Of a stretch of 58,496 bases of DNA, positions 16,179-24,543 are shown piece after piece. Origin of the DNA: Nocardioides sp. Root240 (GTDB lineage: Bacteria; Actinomycetota; Actinomycetes; Propionibacteriales; Nocardioidaceae); assembly GCF_001428825.1 (NCBI RefSeq), contig NZ_LMIT01000002.1, positions 494,737 through 553,232 of the forward strand. The letters are read 5' to 3'. The notes under the pieces are model-generated. The model worked only from the letters and a program-made list of their open reading frames with translations, was not told where the DNA came from and did no database searches. The translations under genes were made by a program, and so were the position numbers. How positions within the stretch are numbered: the stretch's first letter is position 1; each line of letters starts with the position of its first letter.

Positions 16179-17337
16179 GGCCTACATCATCGACGCGGTC
16201 CGCACCGCGGTCGGCAAGCGCGGTGGCGCCCTCGCCGGCGTCCACTCGGCCGACCTGGCCGCCCACTCGCTGGCCGCCCTCGTCGAGCGCACCGGTGTCG
16301 ACGCCGGGGCCGTCGACGACGTCATCCTCGGCTGCTGCGACACCATCGGGTCGCAGGCCGGCGACGTCGCCCGTACCGCCTGGCTGGTCGCGGGCCTGCC
16401 CGACCACGTCCCCGGCGTGACCATCGACCGCCAGTGCGGCTCCTCGCAGCAGGCCGTGCACTTCGCCGCCCAGGGCGTGCTGTCCGGCACCCAGGACCTC
16501 GTGGTCGCCGGCGGCGTGCAGAACATGAGCGCCATCCCGATCTCGGCCGCGATGCTCGTCGGCCAGCAGTACGGCTTCTCCACGCCCTTCGCCGAGTCGC
16601 CCGGCTGGCTCAAGCGGTACGGCGACCAGGAGGTCAGCCAGTTCCGCTCGGCCGAGATGATCGCCGAGAAGTGGGACATCTCCCGCGAGGAGATGGAGGC
16701 CTTCGCGCTGGCGTCCCACACCCGCGCGCGTACGGCGATCGCCGAGGGGCGCTTCGCCAACGAGATCGTGCCGTTCACGCTCGAGGACGGCACCGCCTTC
16801 GACACCGACCAGTGCCCGCGGGACACCTCGCTGGAGAAGATGGCCGGCCTCGAGCCGCTCGGTCCCGGCGGCCGGATCACCGCCGCCGTCGCCTCGCAGA
16901 TCTGCGACGCGTCGTCGGCGATGCTGATCGCGTCCGAGCAGGCCGTGAAGGACCACGGGCTCACGCCTCGCGCCCGGATCGTGCACCTGTCGGTCCGTGG
17001 TGACGACCCGGTGTGGATGCTCACCGGCCCGATCAACGCGACGAGGCACGCGGTCGAGCGGTCGGGCATCGCCATCGACGACATCGACCTGTTCGAGTGC
17101 AACGAGGCCTTCGCCTCCGTCGCGCTGGCGTGGATGAAGGAGACCGGCGCCCCGCACGAGAAGGTCAACGTCAACGGCGGCGGCATCGCCCTCGGCCACC
17201 CGATCGGCGCGACGGGCACCCGCCTGATGACCACGATGCTCAACGAGCTCGAGCGCACCGGCGGCCGCTACGGCCTGCAGACGATGTGCGAGGGCGGCGG
17301 CCAGGCCAACGTCACCATCATCGAGCGGCTCGGCTGA
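16171..17337 (+). CDS. fadA6: Steroid CoA-ester thiolase FadA6
   Basis: 388 residues, a thiolase with nucleophile Cys89 (IDRQCGSSQQ), ALGHPIGATG near 345 and the second Cys in MCEGGGQ near 375. FadA6 thiolytically cleaves a late intermediate of HIP degradation after both rings are open. The ATG overlaps the kstR2 stop by eight bases. It is the last gene of the operon; the following 60 bases contain no obvious U-tract terminator. Confidence 0.9.
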   Translation: MAEAYIIDAVRTAVGKRGGALAGVHSADLAAHSLAALVERTGVDAGAVDDVILGCCDTIGSQAGDVARTAWLVAGLPDHVPGVTIDRQCGSSQQAVHFAAQGVLSGTQDLVVAGGVQNMSAIPISAAMLVGQQYGFSTPFAESPGWLKRYGDQEVSQFRSAEMIAEKWDISREEMEAFALASHTRARTAIAEGRFANEIVPFTLEDGTAFDTDQCPRDTSLEKMAGLEPLGPGGRITAAVASQICDASSAMLIASEQAVKDHGLTPRARIVHLSVRGDDPVWMLTGPINATRHAVERSGIAIDDIDLFECNEAFASVALAWMKETGAPHEKVNVNGGGIALGHPIGATGTRLMTTMLNELERTGGRYGLQTMCEGGGQANVTIIERLG

Positions 17338-17398
17338 CGATCCCTTCGCCCCCGGTCCGTCCTGCCGATGGGAGGGGACACGGGGGAAGGGGGACGTC

Positions 17399-17551
17399 AT
17401 GAACCACCGTCAGGCAGAGCAGTTCCCACTGGTCGTCCTCGGCACGTACGCCGTCGGCTACCTCGCGGGACGATCCATCGCGGTTCTCTGGACGCGTCGC
17501 ATCAACGCGGGCGCTGGCGGCGACGCTCGGTCTCGAAGACCAGCCGCCTGA
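17399..17551 (+). CDS. Possible small hydrophobic protein, 50 residues
   Basis: An ATG at 17399 follows a purine-rich GGGGGA about five bases upstream and opens a 50-codon frame. The middle (LVVLGTYAVGYLAG, then IAVLW) could form one short membrane segment; the tail is basic. Its last 50 bases run antisense to the end of the PilZ gene. It is too short for a firm call, and no homologue is recognised. Confidence 0.25.
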   Translation: MNHRQAEQFPLVVLGTYAVGYLAGRSIAVLWTRRINAGAGGDARSRRPAA

Positions 17552-18197
17552 TCCGGTCGCCGTGGGCGGTCGGGTCGGCGAAGCTGAGCGCGACGCCGGT
17601 CCCGCCCCCCGCGAACTGGACGTGCCGGACGACCCGCGCGGGCTGGGCGAGGTTGTCGCCGTCGATGCGCACGGTCGCCTCCACGTCGGCGCCCACGGGC
17701 GGGATGTCACCCTGGGCGGCGGCCAGTGCTCCGCCCTCGCTGAGGTCGACGGCGACGCCGAGGAGGGCGTGCTTCTCGGGCTCGTCCTCCGCGGGTCCGT
17801 CCTCTGCGGGTTCGGTCGTCCAGACGAGGGCCACCGGCACGGCCACGCGGGCGCGGAAGAACGCGCGTTGCTGCAGTCGGGTCGGGGCTGCGGAGGGCCG
17901 CAGCAGCCACACCCGGCCGTAGTGCCGGACCGCCGGGCGGGTGCTCACGGCGCACTCCATCCGGCCCAGCGGGTAGGTCCAGCTGACGCTGGCGTCGAAG
18001 TGGTGCTCGTCGGGGTCGAGCCCGTCGGGGCAGGCCACCACGAGGGTGGTTCCACCGTCGCCGTACGGCTCGACGTCGAGGACGCGGGTCTCCACGTCGA
18101 GGGTGTCGCCCGTGGTCGGCCGCAGCCTGAGCCCGACGGGCTGGAGCAGCGCCGGGTGCAGCTCGGCAGCGACCGTGACCGGGCGCGAGGTCGACAT
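17502..18197 (-). CDS. PilZ-domain (c-di-GMP binding) protein, YcgR-like
   Basis: About 231 residues. An N-terminal YcgR/flagellar-brake-like beta domain (1-110) leads to a C-terminal PilZ domain with RAFFRARV (the RxxxR arginines) and DLSEGGAL (the D/NxSxxG motif), the two c-di-GMP-contacting elements. It would act as a cytoplasmic second-messenger effector. ATG 18197 is preceded by GAAGGG; longer in-frame starts give an unlikely Ser/Pro-rich extension. It is divergent from the 18253 gene. No diguanylate cyclase or flagellar gene lies nearby, so the target is unknown. Confidence 0.8.
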   Translation of the reverse strand: MSTSRPVTVAAELHPALLQPVGLRLRPTTGDTLDVETRVLDVEPYGDGGTTLVVACPDGLDPDEHHFDASVSWTYPLGRMECAVSTRPAVRHYGRVWLLRPSAAPTRLQQRAFFRARVAVPVALVWTTEPAEDGPAEDEPEKHALLGVAVDLSEGGALAAAQGDIPPVGADVEATVRIDGDNLAQPARVVRHVQFAGGGTGVALSFADPTAHGDRIRRLVFETERRRQRPR

Positions 18198-18252
18198 GCC
18201 CTTCACGTCGGCAGGCGGAGGGGAGACCTGAGGTGCGTGGTTCGATGGGCGC

Positions 18253-18792
18253 ATGGAGCCCTCGGAACTCTCGGAACTGCTGGCCGGTGGCGGCTGGCGA
18301 CTGCTCGACCCACGTCCGGTGGCGGCCGAGCACCCGGACACCTTCGAGCTCCCGAGAGCCGCCGACCTCGACGGGATCGTGCCGGGCAGCGTCGTACGTG
18401 CGATGTTCGAGCTGGTCGACATCGCTGACGTCGCGCGCGACGGCCGGGCGCCGTACGACGACGCCGGCCGGCCGGTGCTGGTCACCCACGTCGAGCGGAT
18501 GTGGGCGGTCGTCACCGGCCGGGACGGCGATGCCGTGACCTGCCTGCTCGACAGCCAGCCCTACGCGTCGCACACCAGCCTCGAGCTGTTCGACCCGCTT
18601 CGGCTCCCGGTGAGCCACCTGATCGCCGTCGACCCACCCCGACCCGAGCTGGCCGAGCACCTCGCGTTCGTCCGTCAGATGGCCGCCGAGGACACCCGGC
18701 CCGCCGGGTCCGCCACGCCTGTCGCGCCCACGGCACCGCCGCGGGTCCGCGGCGACCAGCAGTCACGGTCGCCTCGAGCCGCGAGGATCTGA
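18253..18792 (+). CDS. Hypothetical protein, 179 residues
   Basis: Soluble acidic protein with Asp/Pro-rich composition and no signal or membrane segment. I do not recognise a domain. The last 35 residues are low-complexity Pro/Arg-rich, unlike the well-ordered first 145, and a second frame with good codon bias continues beyond the stop (see 18791-18895). Both points fit a frameshift near the 3' end. The divergent PilZ gene starts 55 bases upstream. Confidence 0.5.
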   Translation: MEPSELSELLAGGGWRLLDPRPVAAEHPDTFELPRAADLDGIVPGSVVRAMFELVDIADVARDGRAPYDDAGRPVLVTHVERMWAVVTGRDGDAVTCLLDSQPYASHTSLELFDPLRLPVSHLIAVDPPRPELAEHLAFVRQMAAEDTRPAGSATPVAPTAPPRVRGDQQSRSPRAARI

Positions 18793-18895
18793 GGACGGGC
18801 TCGCGTTCGCGCTGGCGCGGGGTTTAGTCGAGCACGACCGCTACGTGCTCGACGGCGACACGGTGCCGTTCGTGGACCTGCACCTGCCGGGGTGA
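18791..18895 (+). pseudogene. Fragment of a coding frame downstream of 18253 gene
   Basis: From the stop of the preceding gene, a different frame reads EDGLAFALARGLVEHDRYVL and ends FVDLHLPG at 18895. It has no start of its own. It may be the original C-terminus of the 18253 gene displaced by a frameshift, or a remnant of another gene. Within it, GTCGAGCAC (18827-18835) and GTGCTCGAC (18845-18853) form a perfect nine-base inverted repeat that could also act as a hairpin between genes. Confidence 0.3.
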
Positions 18896-18905
18896 GCCGG
18901 TCGGC

Positions 18906-19253
18906 TCAGAGCACCGTCCACCAGATGCCGACGATGGAGGGCACCAGCCCGAGGAGCAGCCAGGGCGACTTCCACGACCGGTGGTTGATGATCAGTGTTG
19001 CCGCGATGCCACCGATCATGAAGGCGCTGGCGATCACGCTGAGGCCGACGCGGGCGTCGGTCCGGTCCGCGGCGACGTGGTCGGCCGCGATCACGAGGCC
19101 GGCGGACAGGTGCAGCACGGTGGTGACGAGCAGGACCGACATCACTCGGCGCTGGACCCGCGCCAGGCGCTCGATGTCCTTCGGGTCCGGGGCCTTGCGG
19201 GGCGCGTTGGGGTCCATCAGGTGCCGCCGCCGCGGAGGCGATTGGTCGCTCAC
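18906..19253 (-). CDS. Small integral membrane protein, three predicted TM helices
   Basis: 115 residues. A basic N-terminus (residues 1-38) is followed by hydrophobic segments at about 39-58, 68-88 and 93-115 (SPWLLLGLVPSIVGIWW). The middle loop is charged (DHVAADRTDAR). No family is recognised. The GTG at 19253 lies six bases after TATCCT on the reverse strand, so the mRNA is probably leaderless. It is divergent from the GNAT gene at 19307. Confidence 0.55.
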   Translation of the reverse strand: MSDQSPPRRRHLMDPNAPRKAPDPKDIERLARVQRRVMSVLLVTTVLHLSAGLVIAADHVAADRTDARVGLSVIASAFMIGGIAATLIINHRSWKSPWLLLGLVPSIVGIWWTVL

Positions 19254-19306
19254 CGACGAAGGATATCCAGTGGCGCCGTGGCTTCTCGCATCCGCATGGT
19301 GGGGGC

Positions 19307-20293
19307 ATGGACATCCATCCGTTCGGTCCGGACGACGCCGCTGAGGTGGCGGCGTGGGCCGAGCTCGCCAACGCCGTCGCAGCCGCAGACGCCCCCTGGT
19401 CGTACCCGACCACGCCCACGCTGGTCCGCGGCCGCCTTGCCCACGGCTGGGACGGGGAGCCGGAGTCGCCGTACCTGGTGCGGGTGGCGGGTACGGCCGT
19501 GGCCGCCGGCTCGATCAGCACGAGCGACTACGACAACCTCGATCTCGCCGTCCTGCACGTCGAGGTGCACCCGGGGCACCGCCGCCGCGGCCACGGTACG
19601 GCGTTGCTGGAGGTGCTGCTCGACGAGGCGCGCCGCCGCCGGCGGACCAGCCTCGTCGCGGAGTGCTGGGACGCCGAGCCCGGCGACGCGTTCGCCCGGC
19701 AGCACGGCTTCGTGCGCAAGCTGGCCGCGATCAACCGTCGCCAGTACCTCGCCGACGTCGACCGGCCCACCCTCACCCAGCAGTACGACGCCGCCCTGCC
19801 CCACGCCCGCGACTACGTCCTCGAGCGCTGGCCGGTGCCCACCCCGGACGACCGTCTCGATGATCTCGCCGTGATGGCGTCCGCCATCAACGACGCCCCG
19901 CTGGACGACCTCGACTACGAGGACGAGGTGTTCACGGCTGACCGGATGCGTGCCTACGAGGTCGCCACGGCCGGCCGCGGGGAGCGGATGTACCGGCTCG
20001 TCGCCCGCCACCGCGCCACCGGGGTGCTGGCGGCGCAGACCGTGGTGGCCGTCGAGACCGCCGACCCGCGGCGTGCGCACCAGCACGACACCTCGGTCAC
20101 CCGGGCACACCGCGGCCACCGTCTCGGGCTGGTGCTGAAGACCGAGATGCTGCCCTGGCTCGCCGAGGCCGAGCCGGCCCTGGAGACGGTCGAGACGTGG
20201 AACGCCGAGTCCAACGACCACATGATCGGCGTCAACGAGGTGCTCGGCTACCGCGTGCTCGGTCGCGAGTGGGCCTACCAGCGCGCGCTGTGA
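19307..20293 (+). CDS. Tandem GNAT N-acetyltransferase
   Basis: 328 residues with two GNAT-like halves. The N-terminal one has the acetyl-CoA loop HPGHRRRGHGTALLE near residues 88-102. The C-terminal one is more degenerate but keeps TRAHRGHRLGLVLKTEML near 265-282. Double-GNAT proteins include mycothiol synthase, but the sequence does not identify a substrate. ATG 19307 is six bases after CATGGT, a weak -10, so it may be leaderless. Confidence 0.75.
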   Translation: MDIHPFGPDDAAEVAAWAELANAVAAADAPWSYPTTPTLVRGRLAHGWDGEPESPYLVRVAGTAVAAGSISTSDYDNLDLAVLHVEVHPGHRRRGHGTALLEVLLDEARRRRRTSLVAECWDAEPGDAFARQHGFVRKLAAINRRQYLADVDRPTLTQQYDAALPHARDYVLERWPVPTPDDRLDDLAVMASAINDAPLDDLDYEDEVFTADRMRAYEVATAGRGERMYRLVARHRATGVLAAQTVVAVETADPRRAHQHDTSVTRAHRGHRLGLVLKTEMLPWLAEAEPALETVETWNAESNDHMIGVNEVLGYRVLGREWAYQRAL

Positions 20294-20302
20294 CCGGTCG
20301 GC

Positions 20303-20584
20303 TCAGGAGTAGCGGTGCGACTTCGCGGCGTGCCCTCGCTCGCGGGTGCAGGTGCGTCCGCTCATGTTGCGGTGGCCGCACAGCTCGTCGGCCGCGGGGG
20401 ACTCGGCCGGCGGGGCAGGAGCCTTGGCGGCCTTCGCAGGCGCTGCCTTCGCCGGCACTGCCTTCGCCGGTGCCGGCTTCTGGCGGGCGGCAGGCTTCGC
20501 CGCGGTCCCGGGCGTCGCCGCGCGGGCTTGCGCCTCCGCGTAGCGAGCCTCACGCATCGCACGCACTGCATCCATCTTGCTCAT
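20303..20584 (-). CDS. Ala/Lys/Pro-rich protein with C-terminal Cys/His knuckle
   Basis: 93 residues. The N-terminus (MSKMDAVRAMREARY) is helical. Residues 24-63 are a low-complexity A/K/P linker like those of actinobacterial histone-like proteins. The tail CGHRNMSGRTCTRERGHAAK carries two Cys and three His that could bind zinc. AGGTGA lies about seven bases before the ATG. It may bind nucleic acid, but this is only suggested by composition. Confidence 0.55.
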   Translation of the reverse strand: MSKMDAVRAMREARYAEAQARAATPGTAAKPAARQKPAPAKAVPAKAAPAKAAKAPAPPAESPAADELCGHRNMSGRTCTRERGHAAKSHRYS

Positions 20585-20678
20585 CGGCCGTTCACCTGAT
20601 GAACCCTAGGGGAGTGGTCCGACACAGCGGTCCGGCAGGTCGGTACGCTCGCCGTTCCGACGACGTCAGGGGGCTGTG

Positions 20679-21008
20679 ATGGTGGCGAGTCGTGCTGCCC
20701 GGGAGCGCAAGGCCGCCGCCCAGGCCGGCGAGCTGGCGCGGGTCCGGATCGAGGTCGGCCCGCAGGACCAGTTCGTCTACAAGATCACGTGCGTCGAGTG
20801 CACCGGCAAGGGCGACCGGCCGTGGTCGGTCTACCGTCCCGGCGAGGACAACGGGTTCATGGCGGGCATGGACCGCTGGATCTTCCACCTCCGGGAGAAA
20901 CACCCCACGAGTGACGCGCCGTGCCTGGAGTTCCTGCCGGCTGCGGAGCAGCGGCTCCACGAGCGCCGTCGGCAGCAGGCCGGCGGCACCGGTCACGCGG
21001 ACGACTGA
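20679..21008 (+). CDS. Small hypothetical protein with CxxC and HxxxxH
   Basis: About 109 residues. A basic start (VASRAARERKAAA) precedes a compact domain with CVEC near residue 38 and HLREKH near 70, a possible zinc site, followed by a charged tail. AGGGGG is six bases before the ATG at 20679, which is preferred over the adjacent GTG at 20676. It is divergent from the histone-like gene at 20584 and convergent with ipdC. No family is recognised. Confidence 0.5.
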   Translation: MVASRAARERKAAAQAGELARVRIEVGPQDQFVYKITCVECTGKGDRPWSVYRPGEDNGFMAGMDRWIFHLREKHPTSDAPCLEFLPAAEQRLHERRRQQAGGTGHADD

Positions 21009-21022
21009 TCGTCCCGGCGCGG

Positions 21023-22090
21023 TCACACGACGTACGCCGACGCCCGGCGCAGCTCCGCCGCGGCCTGCACGACGATCCGCTCCACCAGCTCCTTGCAGGT
21101 GGGCAGGTCGTCGATGACGCCCACGACCTGACCACTGGCCAGCACGCCGGCGGACGTGTCGCCCTCGACGAGCCCGGCGCGCAGCATGGTCGGGGTGTTG
21201 GCGGCGAGGGCCATCTGCCCGAGGGTGCGGCCCTGCGCCTTCTTCATGGCGCGGCCGTCCTTGAGCAGCTCGGTCCACGACATGCCCGAGGACTTCTTGA
21301 ACTCCAGCGTGCGGCGGGCGGTCGGCCCGAGGCGGCGTACGGCGGACGTCTCCTCGAGCGACTCGACCAGCTCGGTGCGCAGCATCCGGTGGGGCATGCC
21401 GTCGACCTTGGCGGTGACGACGGTGTCGGTGAGCCCCTTGGAGAGGTACAGCTCCTTGACCGCGTCCGGCACGGCGGAGTCCTGGGTGAGCAGGAAACGG
21501 GTGCCCATGCCGACGCCCGCGGCGCCGTAGGACAGGGCGGCGGCGAGACCACGGCCGTCGAAGAAGCCACCGGCGGCGATCACCGGGATGTCGACCGCAT
21601 CGAGCACGGTCGGCAGCAGCAGCGTGGTGGGGACGGCGCCGGTGTGGCCACCGCCCTCGCCGCCCTGGATCATCACGGCATCGGCGCCCCAGGAGGCGAC
21701 CTTGACCGCGTGCTTGGCCGCGCCGATCGAGGGCATCACGACGATGTCGTGCTCCTTGAGCTTCGCGATCAGCTCCGGCTTCGGGGCCAGCGCGAAGGAG
21801 GCGACCTTGACGCCGTGGTCGATCAGCAGCTGGCAGCGGTCGCCCGCGTCGCCCGCGTCGGCGCGCAGGTTGACGCCGAACGGCTTGTCGGTGCGGCCCT
21901 TGACCTCGATGATCGCCTGCTCCAGCTCGGCGAAGGTCATGGTCGCCGAGGCGAGGATGCCGAGGCCGCCGGCGTTGGCCGTGCCCGAGACCAGGCGCGG
22001 ACCGGAGACCCAGCCCATGCCGGTCTGCACGACCGGGTGCGGCACGCCGACCAGGTCGGTGAACGGCGTCCGGATCAGCTGCTCACTCAT
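21023..22090 (-). CDS. ipdC: Flavin-dependent IpdC (HIC-CoA to HIEC-CoA step)
   Basis: 355 residues of the nitronate monooxygenase / flavin TIM-barrel family: PVVQTGMGWVSGPRLV near the N-terminus, MIQGGEGGGHTG near 180 and IAAGGFFDGRG near 212 (FMN phosphate site). In ring C/D catabolism IpdC introduces a double bond in the bicyclic CoA ester before ring D opening. Its ATG overlaps the ipdB stop by eight bases. Order echA20-ipdA-ipdB-ipdC matches Rv3550-Rv3553. Confidence 0.88.
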   Translation of the reverse strand: MSEQLIRTPFTDLVGVPHPVVQTGMGWVSGPRLVSGTANAGGLGILASATMTFAELEQAIIEVKGRTDKPFGVNLRADAGDAGDRCQLLIDHGVKVASFALAPKPELIAKLKEHDIVVMPSIGAAKHAVKVASWGADAVMIQGGEGGGHTGAVPTTLLLPTVLDAVDIPVIAAGGFFDGRGLAAALSYGAAGVGMGTRFLLTQDSAVPDAVKELYLSKGLTDTVVTAKVDGMPHRMLRTELVESLEETSAVRRLGPTARRTLEFKKSSGMSWTELLKDGRAMKKAQGRTLGQMALAANTPTMLRAGLVEGDTSAGVLASGQVVGVIDDLPTCKELVERIVVQAAAELRRASAYVV

Positions 22091-22856
22091 GGGGGACCTC
22101 CTTGAACCGCAGGCCCTTCGGGTCGAGCACCTCGCGGATGATCACGAGCTCCTCGTACGACGGCTCGCGGGTCGTCGCGACCTGCGAGTGATCCGCCGGG
22201 ATGTCGAGGGCGAAGCCGGTGGCGGCGACGACGTCGTCGACCGTGACGCCGGGGTGGACCGAGACCAGGCGCATCGTGTCGTCGGCGCCGCCCATGTCGA
22301 AGACACCGAGGTTGCTGACGATCCGGTGGATGTCGTTGTAGCGGGAGGCGCCTGCGCCGGCCGCCTTCGCCCGGGCGGGGCCGACGCCGGAGACGATGTC
22401 GACCTGCTCGACGAAGACCCGGTCGGAGTGCTTCGGGACCCAGTACGACGTCCGGTTGTTGACCGTGTTGCCCGGCGCACCGCGGGAGCCGAGCAGCTGC
22501 CGCTTGGGCTGGGCGAACGGGCCGATGGCGGAGATGTTCTGGTTGCCGTGGCGGTCGACCTGGGTGGCGCCCATCATCACGTGCCGCTTGCCGTAGGCGA
22601 CCACGTCGAAGACGCGTCGGAACGGGATCCAGCCCTCGACGACGTCGCCCTTGGCGAACAGCGGCGGGACGCCGGACAGGAACACCGACTCGCCGTCGGA
22701 GATGACCAGGTCGGGGTTGCTCGTGAGCTTGGCCAGCCGGACGCCCAGCATGGGCAGCAGGCCCATCGGGCTGCCGAAGATCTCGCCGTCGTCCTTGAAC
22801 GCGTCGGCGATGGCGGCGGCACACACGTCCGCCCGGGTGACGACCTCGTTGCTCAC
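22083..22856 (-). CDS. ipdB: COCHEA-CoA hydrolase, beta subunit
   Basis: 257 residues, the CoA-transferase-family beta fold, with GSPMGLLPMLGVRLAKL near 29 and MMGATQVDRHGNQN near 93. IpdA and IpdB together form a CoA-transferase-like enzyme that hydrolytically opens the last ring (ring C) of COCHEA-CoA rather than moving CoA. GTG 22856 overlaps the ipdA stop by four bases. Confidence 0.9.
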   Translation of the reverse strand: MSNEVVTRADVCAAAIADAFKDDGEIFGSPMGLLPMLGVRLAKLTSNPDLVISDGESVFLSGVPPLFAKGDVVEGWIPFRRVFDVVAYGKRHVMMGATQVDRHGNQNISAIGPFAQPKRQLLGSRGAPGNTVNNRTSYWVPKHSDRVFVEQVDIVSGVGPARAKAAGAGASRYNDIHRIVSNLGVFDMGGADDTMRLVSVHPGVTVDDVVAATGFALDIPADHSQVATTREPSYEELVIIREVLDPKGLRFKEVPHE

Positions 22857-23743
22857 TTGCCCTGCTCCTCTGCAAACGCCTGGACGGCGGCCTGGTAGGC
22901 CGCCTCGTCACCGGACAGGAAGCGCTCCTCGAACGCGGCCCAGTCCTCGTCGGTGCCACCGGCCGCGGCGGCGTAGGCCTTCTGGAAGCGCTCGTCGCGC
23001 TCGTAGTCCGGGACGCAGTTGGTGAAGTGCGCGCCGTTCGGCGTCTCGACGACGCCGGTGACCATCATCCGGTTGAGCAGCACCCGCTGGACGGGCGTGT
23101 CGACGGTGAGGCCGGCGGTGTCGACGACCTGCTCGACCGACAGGTACGTCCGGTCGGCGGCCATCGCGAACAGGTCGTCGAAGTAAGGGTCCGGACCGAG
23201 GTACGTCGCGTTGCCGTGCACGTCCGCACGGTTGAGGTGCACCAGCGCGACGTCGAGCTTGAGCGCCGGGACGGCGACGAGCTCCTCGAGCCCGGCCCCG
23301 TCGTCGTACGGGCTGGTGACGGTCTTGATCCATGGGTTGTTGACCAGGACGTCGGAGCCCAGCCCGGCGCGCATCGGCAGGAACGGCAGGCGCTCCGCAG
23401 CGGCCTTGAGGCCGGTCTGGAACATGCCCTCGTCGAGCTCGACGACCTCGGGGATCGTGGCGTTCTGGCGCGCGCGCTGGAAGTTCGGCTCGAGCGGGAT
23501 CGAGTCGAGGCTGACGAAGGCGTAGACGAGCCGGCGGATCTTGCCCGCACGGGCGAGCAGACCGACGTCGGCGCCGCCCCAGCTGACGATGGTGAGGTCC
23601 TTGAGGTCGGAGCGCAGGATCGCACGCACCAGAGCCATCGGCTTGCGCCGCGGGCCCCAGCCGCCGATCCCGATCGTCATCCCGTCCTCGAGCGAGGCGA
23701 CCACCTCGTCGATGGTCATCTGCTTGTCGCGGGGCTTGTTCAT
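22853..23743 (-). CDS. ipdA: COCHEA-CoA hydrolase, alpha subunit
   Basis: 296 residues. The class I CoA-transferase alpha-type motif GMTIGIGGWGPRRKPMALVR is at about 21-40, and SWGGADVGLLARAGKI near 54-69. With IpdB it opens ring C in HIP degradation. The ATG at 23743 overlaps the echA20 stop (ATGA), and GAGGAG lies just upstream of it. That ribosome-binding site sits next to the repeat described at 23754-23794. Confidence 0.9.
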   Translation of the reverse strand: MNKPRDKQMTIDEVVASLEDGMTIGIGGWGPRRKPMALVRAILRSDLKDLTIVSWGGADVGLLARAGKIRRLVYAFVSLDSIPLEPNFQRARQNATIPEVVELDEGMFQTGLKAAAERLPFLPMRAGLGSDVLVNNPWIKTVTSPYDDGAGLEELVAVPALKLDVALVHLNRADVHGNATYLGPDPYFDDLFAMAADRTYLSVEQVVDTAGLTVDTPVQRVLLNRMMVTGVVETPNGAHFTNCVPDYERDERFQKAYAAAAGGTDEDWAAFEERFLSGDEAAYQAAVQAFAEEQGK

Positions 23744-24537
23744 CAGTTCTCCTCGGTTGCTGAGGTGCGAGCGCCAGCGAGCCTCGAAGCACCCTTGTCG
23801 GTTCCAGCGAAGTCGTCGCGCAGCTCGTCGCTGACGCCCATCAGGTTGAGCTCGAAGGTGAAGCCCTGCTCCCAGCGGTACGACTTGTTGACGTTGATCG
23901 GGTCGATCCCGTTGAGCGCCTCCTTGGCGGCACGGATCACCCGGGTGTCCTTGGCGGCGATGTCGCGGGCCACGCGCAGCGCGGCCTCGTCGAGCTCGTC
24001 GCGCGGCACCACCTCGAGCACCGACCCGAACGGGACGAGGTCCTTGGCGGGGATGGTGCGGGCGGTGAAGTAGAGGGTGCGCATCAGGTGCTGGGGGACC
24101 AGGCGGGCCATGTGGGTGGCCGCGCCCAGGGCGCCCTGGTTGACCTCGGGGACGCCGAAGTAGGCGTCCTCGCTGGCCACGACGCAGTCGGCGTTGCCGA
24201 CCAGGCCGACACCACCGCCGACGCAGAAGCCGTTGACGGCCGCGATCACCGGGACCGAGCACTCGTAGACGGCCTTGAAGGCGGCGTAGCAGCCCTTGTT
24301 GGCCCCGAGCAGTGCGTCGAAGCCGGTGGTGTTCTGCATCTCCTTGATGTCGACGCCGGCGTTGAAGCCCTTGCCCTCGGCGCGCAGGACCACGACCTTC
24401 GTCGCGAGGTCGGCACTCGCCTCGTCGAGGGCGGCGGCGACGTCGAACCAGCCCTGCACGGTGAGGGCGTTGACCGGGGGAGCGCTCATGGTGACGAGGC
24501 GGATCCCGTCGTCGCGGAGCTCGCTGGTGATGGGCAT
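23743..24537 (-). CDS. echA20: Crotonase-fold ring D hydrolase EchA20
   Basis: 264 residues, crotonase superfamily: oxyanion segment KGFNAGVDIKEM near 61-72 and AAVNGFCVGGGVGLVGNADC near 98-117. EchA20 opens ring D of HIEC-CoA to give COCHEA-CoA, the IpdAB substrate. ATG 24537 lies six bases after TAGGGT, so the mRNA is leaderless and governed by the operator at 24549. The last 17 residues (KGASRLAGARTSATEEN) are encoded largely by an intergenic repeat copy and are unlikely to be ancestral. Confidence 0.88.
   Translation of the reverse strand: MPITSELRDDGIRLVTMSAPPVNALTVQGWFDVAAALDEASADLATKVVVLRAEGKGFNAGVDIKEMQNTTGFDALLGANKGCYAAFKAVYECSVPVIAAVNGFCVGGGVGLVGNADCVVASEDAYFGVPEVNQGALGAATHMARLVPQHLMRTLYFTARTIPAKDLVPFGSVLEVVPRDELDEAALRVARDIAAKDTRVIRAAKEALNGIDPINVNKSYRWEQGFTFELNLMGVSDELRDDFAGTDKGASRLAGARTSATEEN
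23754..23794. repeat. Degenerate copy of an intergenic repeat inside the 3' end of echA20
   Basis: The forward strand reads CGGTTGCTGAGGTGCGAG, then CGCCAGCG and CCTCGAAG. This aligns with the repeat at 58338-58380 (CGGTGGTTGAGGTGCGAG, GCGCCAGCGCC, CTCGAAACC) with a few substitutions and two 2-base deletions. It lies entirely within the coding frame of echA20, supplies its final residues, and ends just before the ribosome-binding site of ipdA. Confidence 0.65.
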
Positions 24538-24543
24538 GGAGGC

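Noticed and set aside
21023..22090. Calling this gene 2-nitropropane dioxygenase
   Set aside because: The fold family fits, but overlap with ipdB and the conserved echA20-ipdA-ipdB order favour IpdC.
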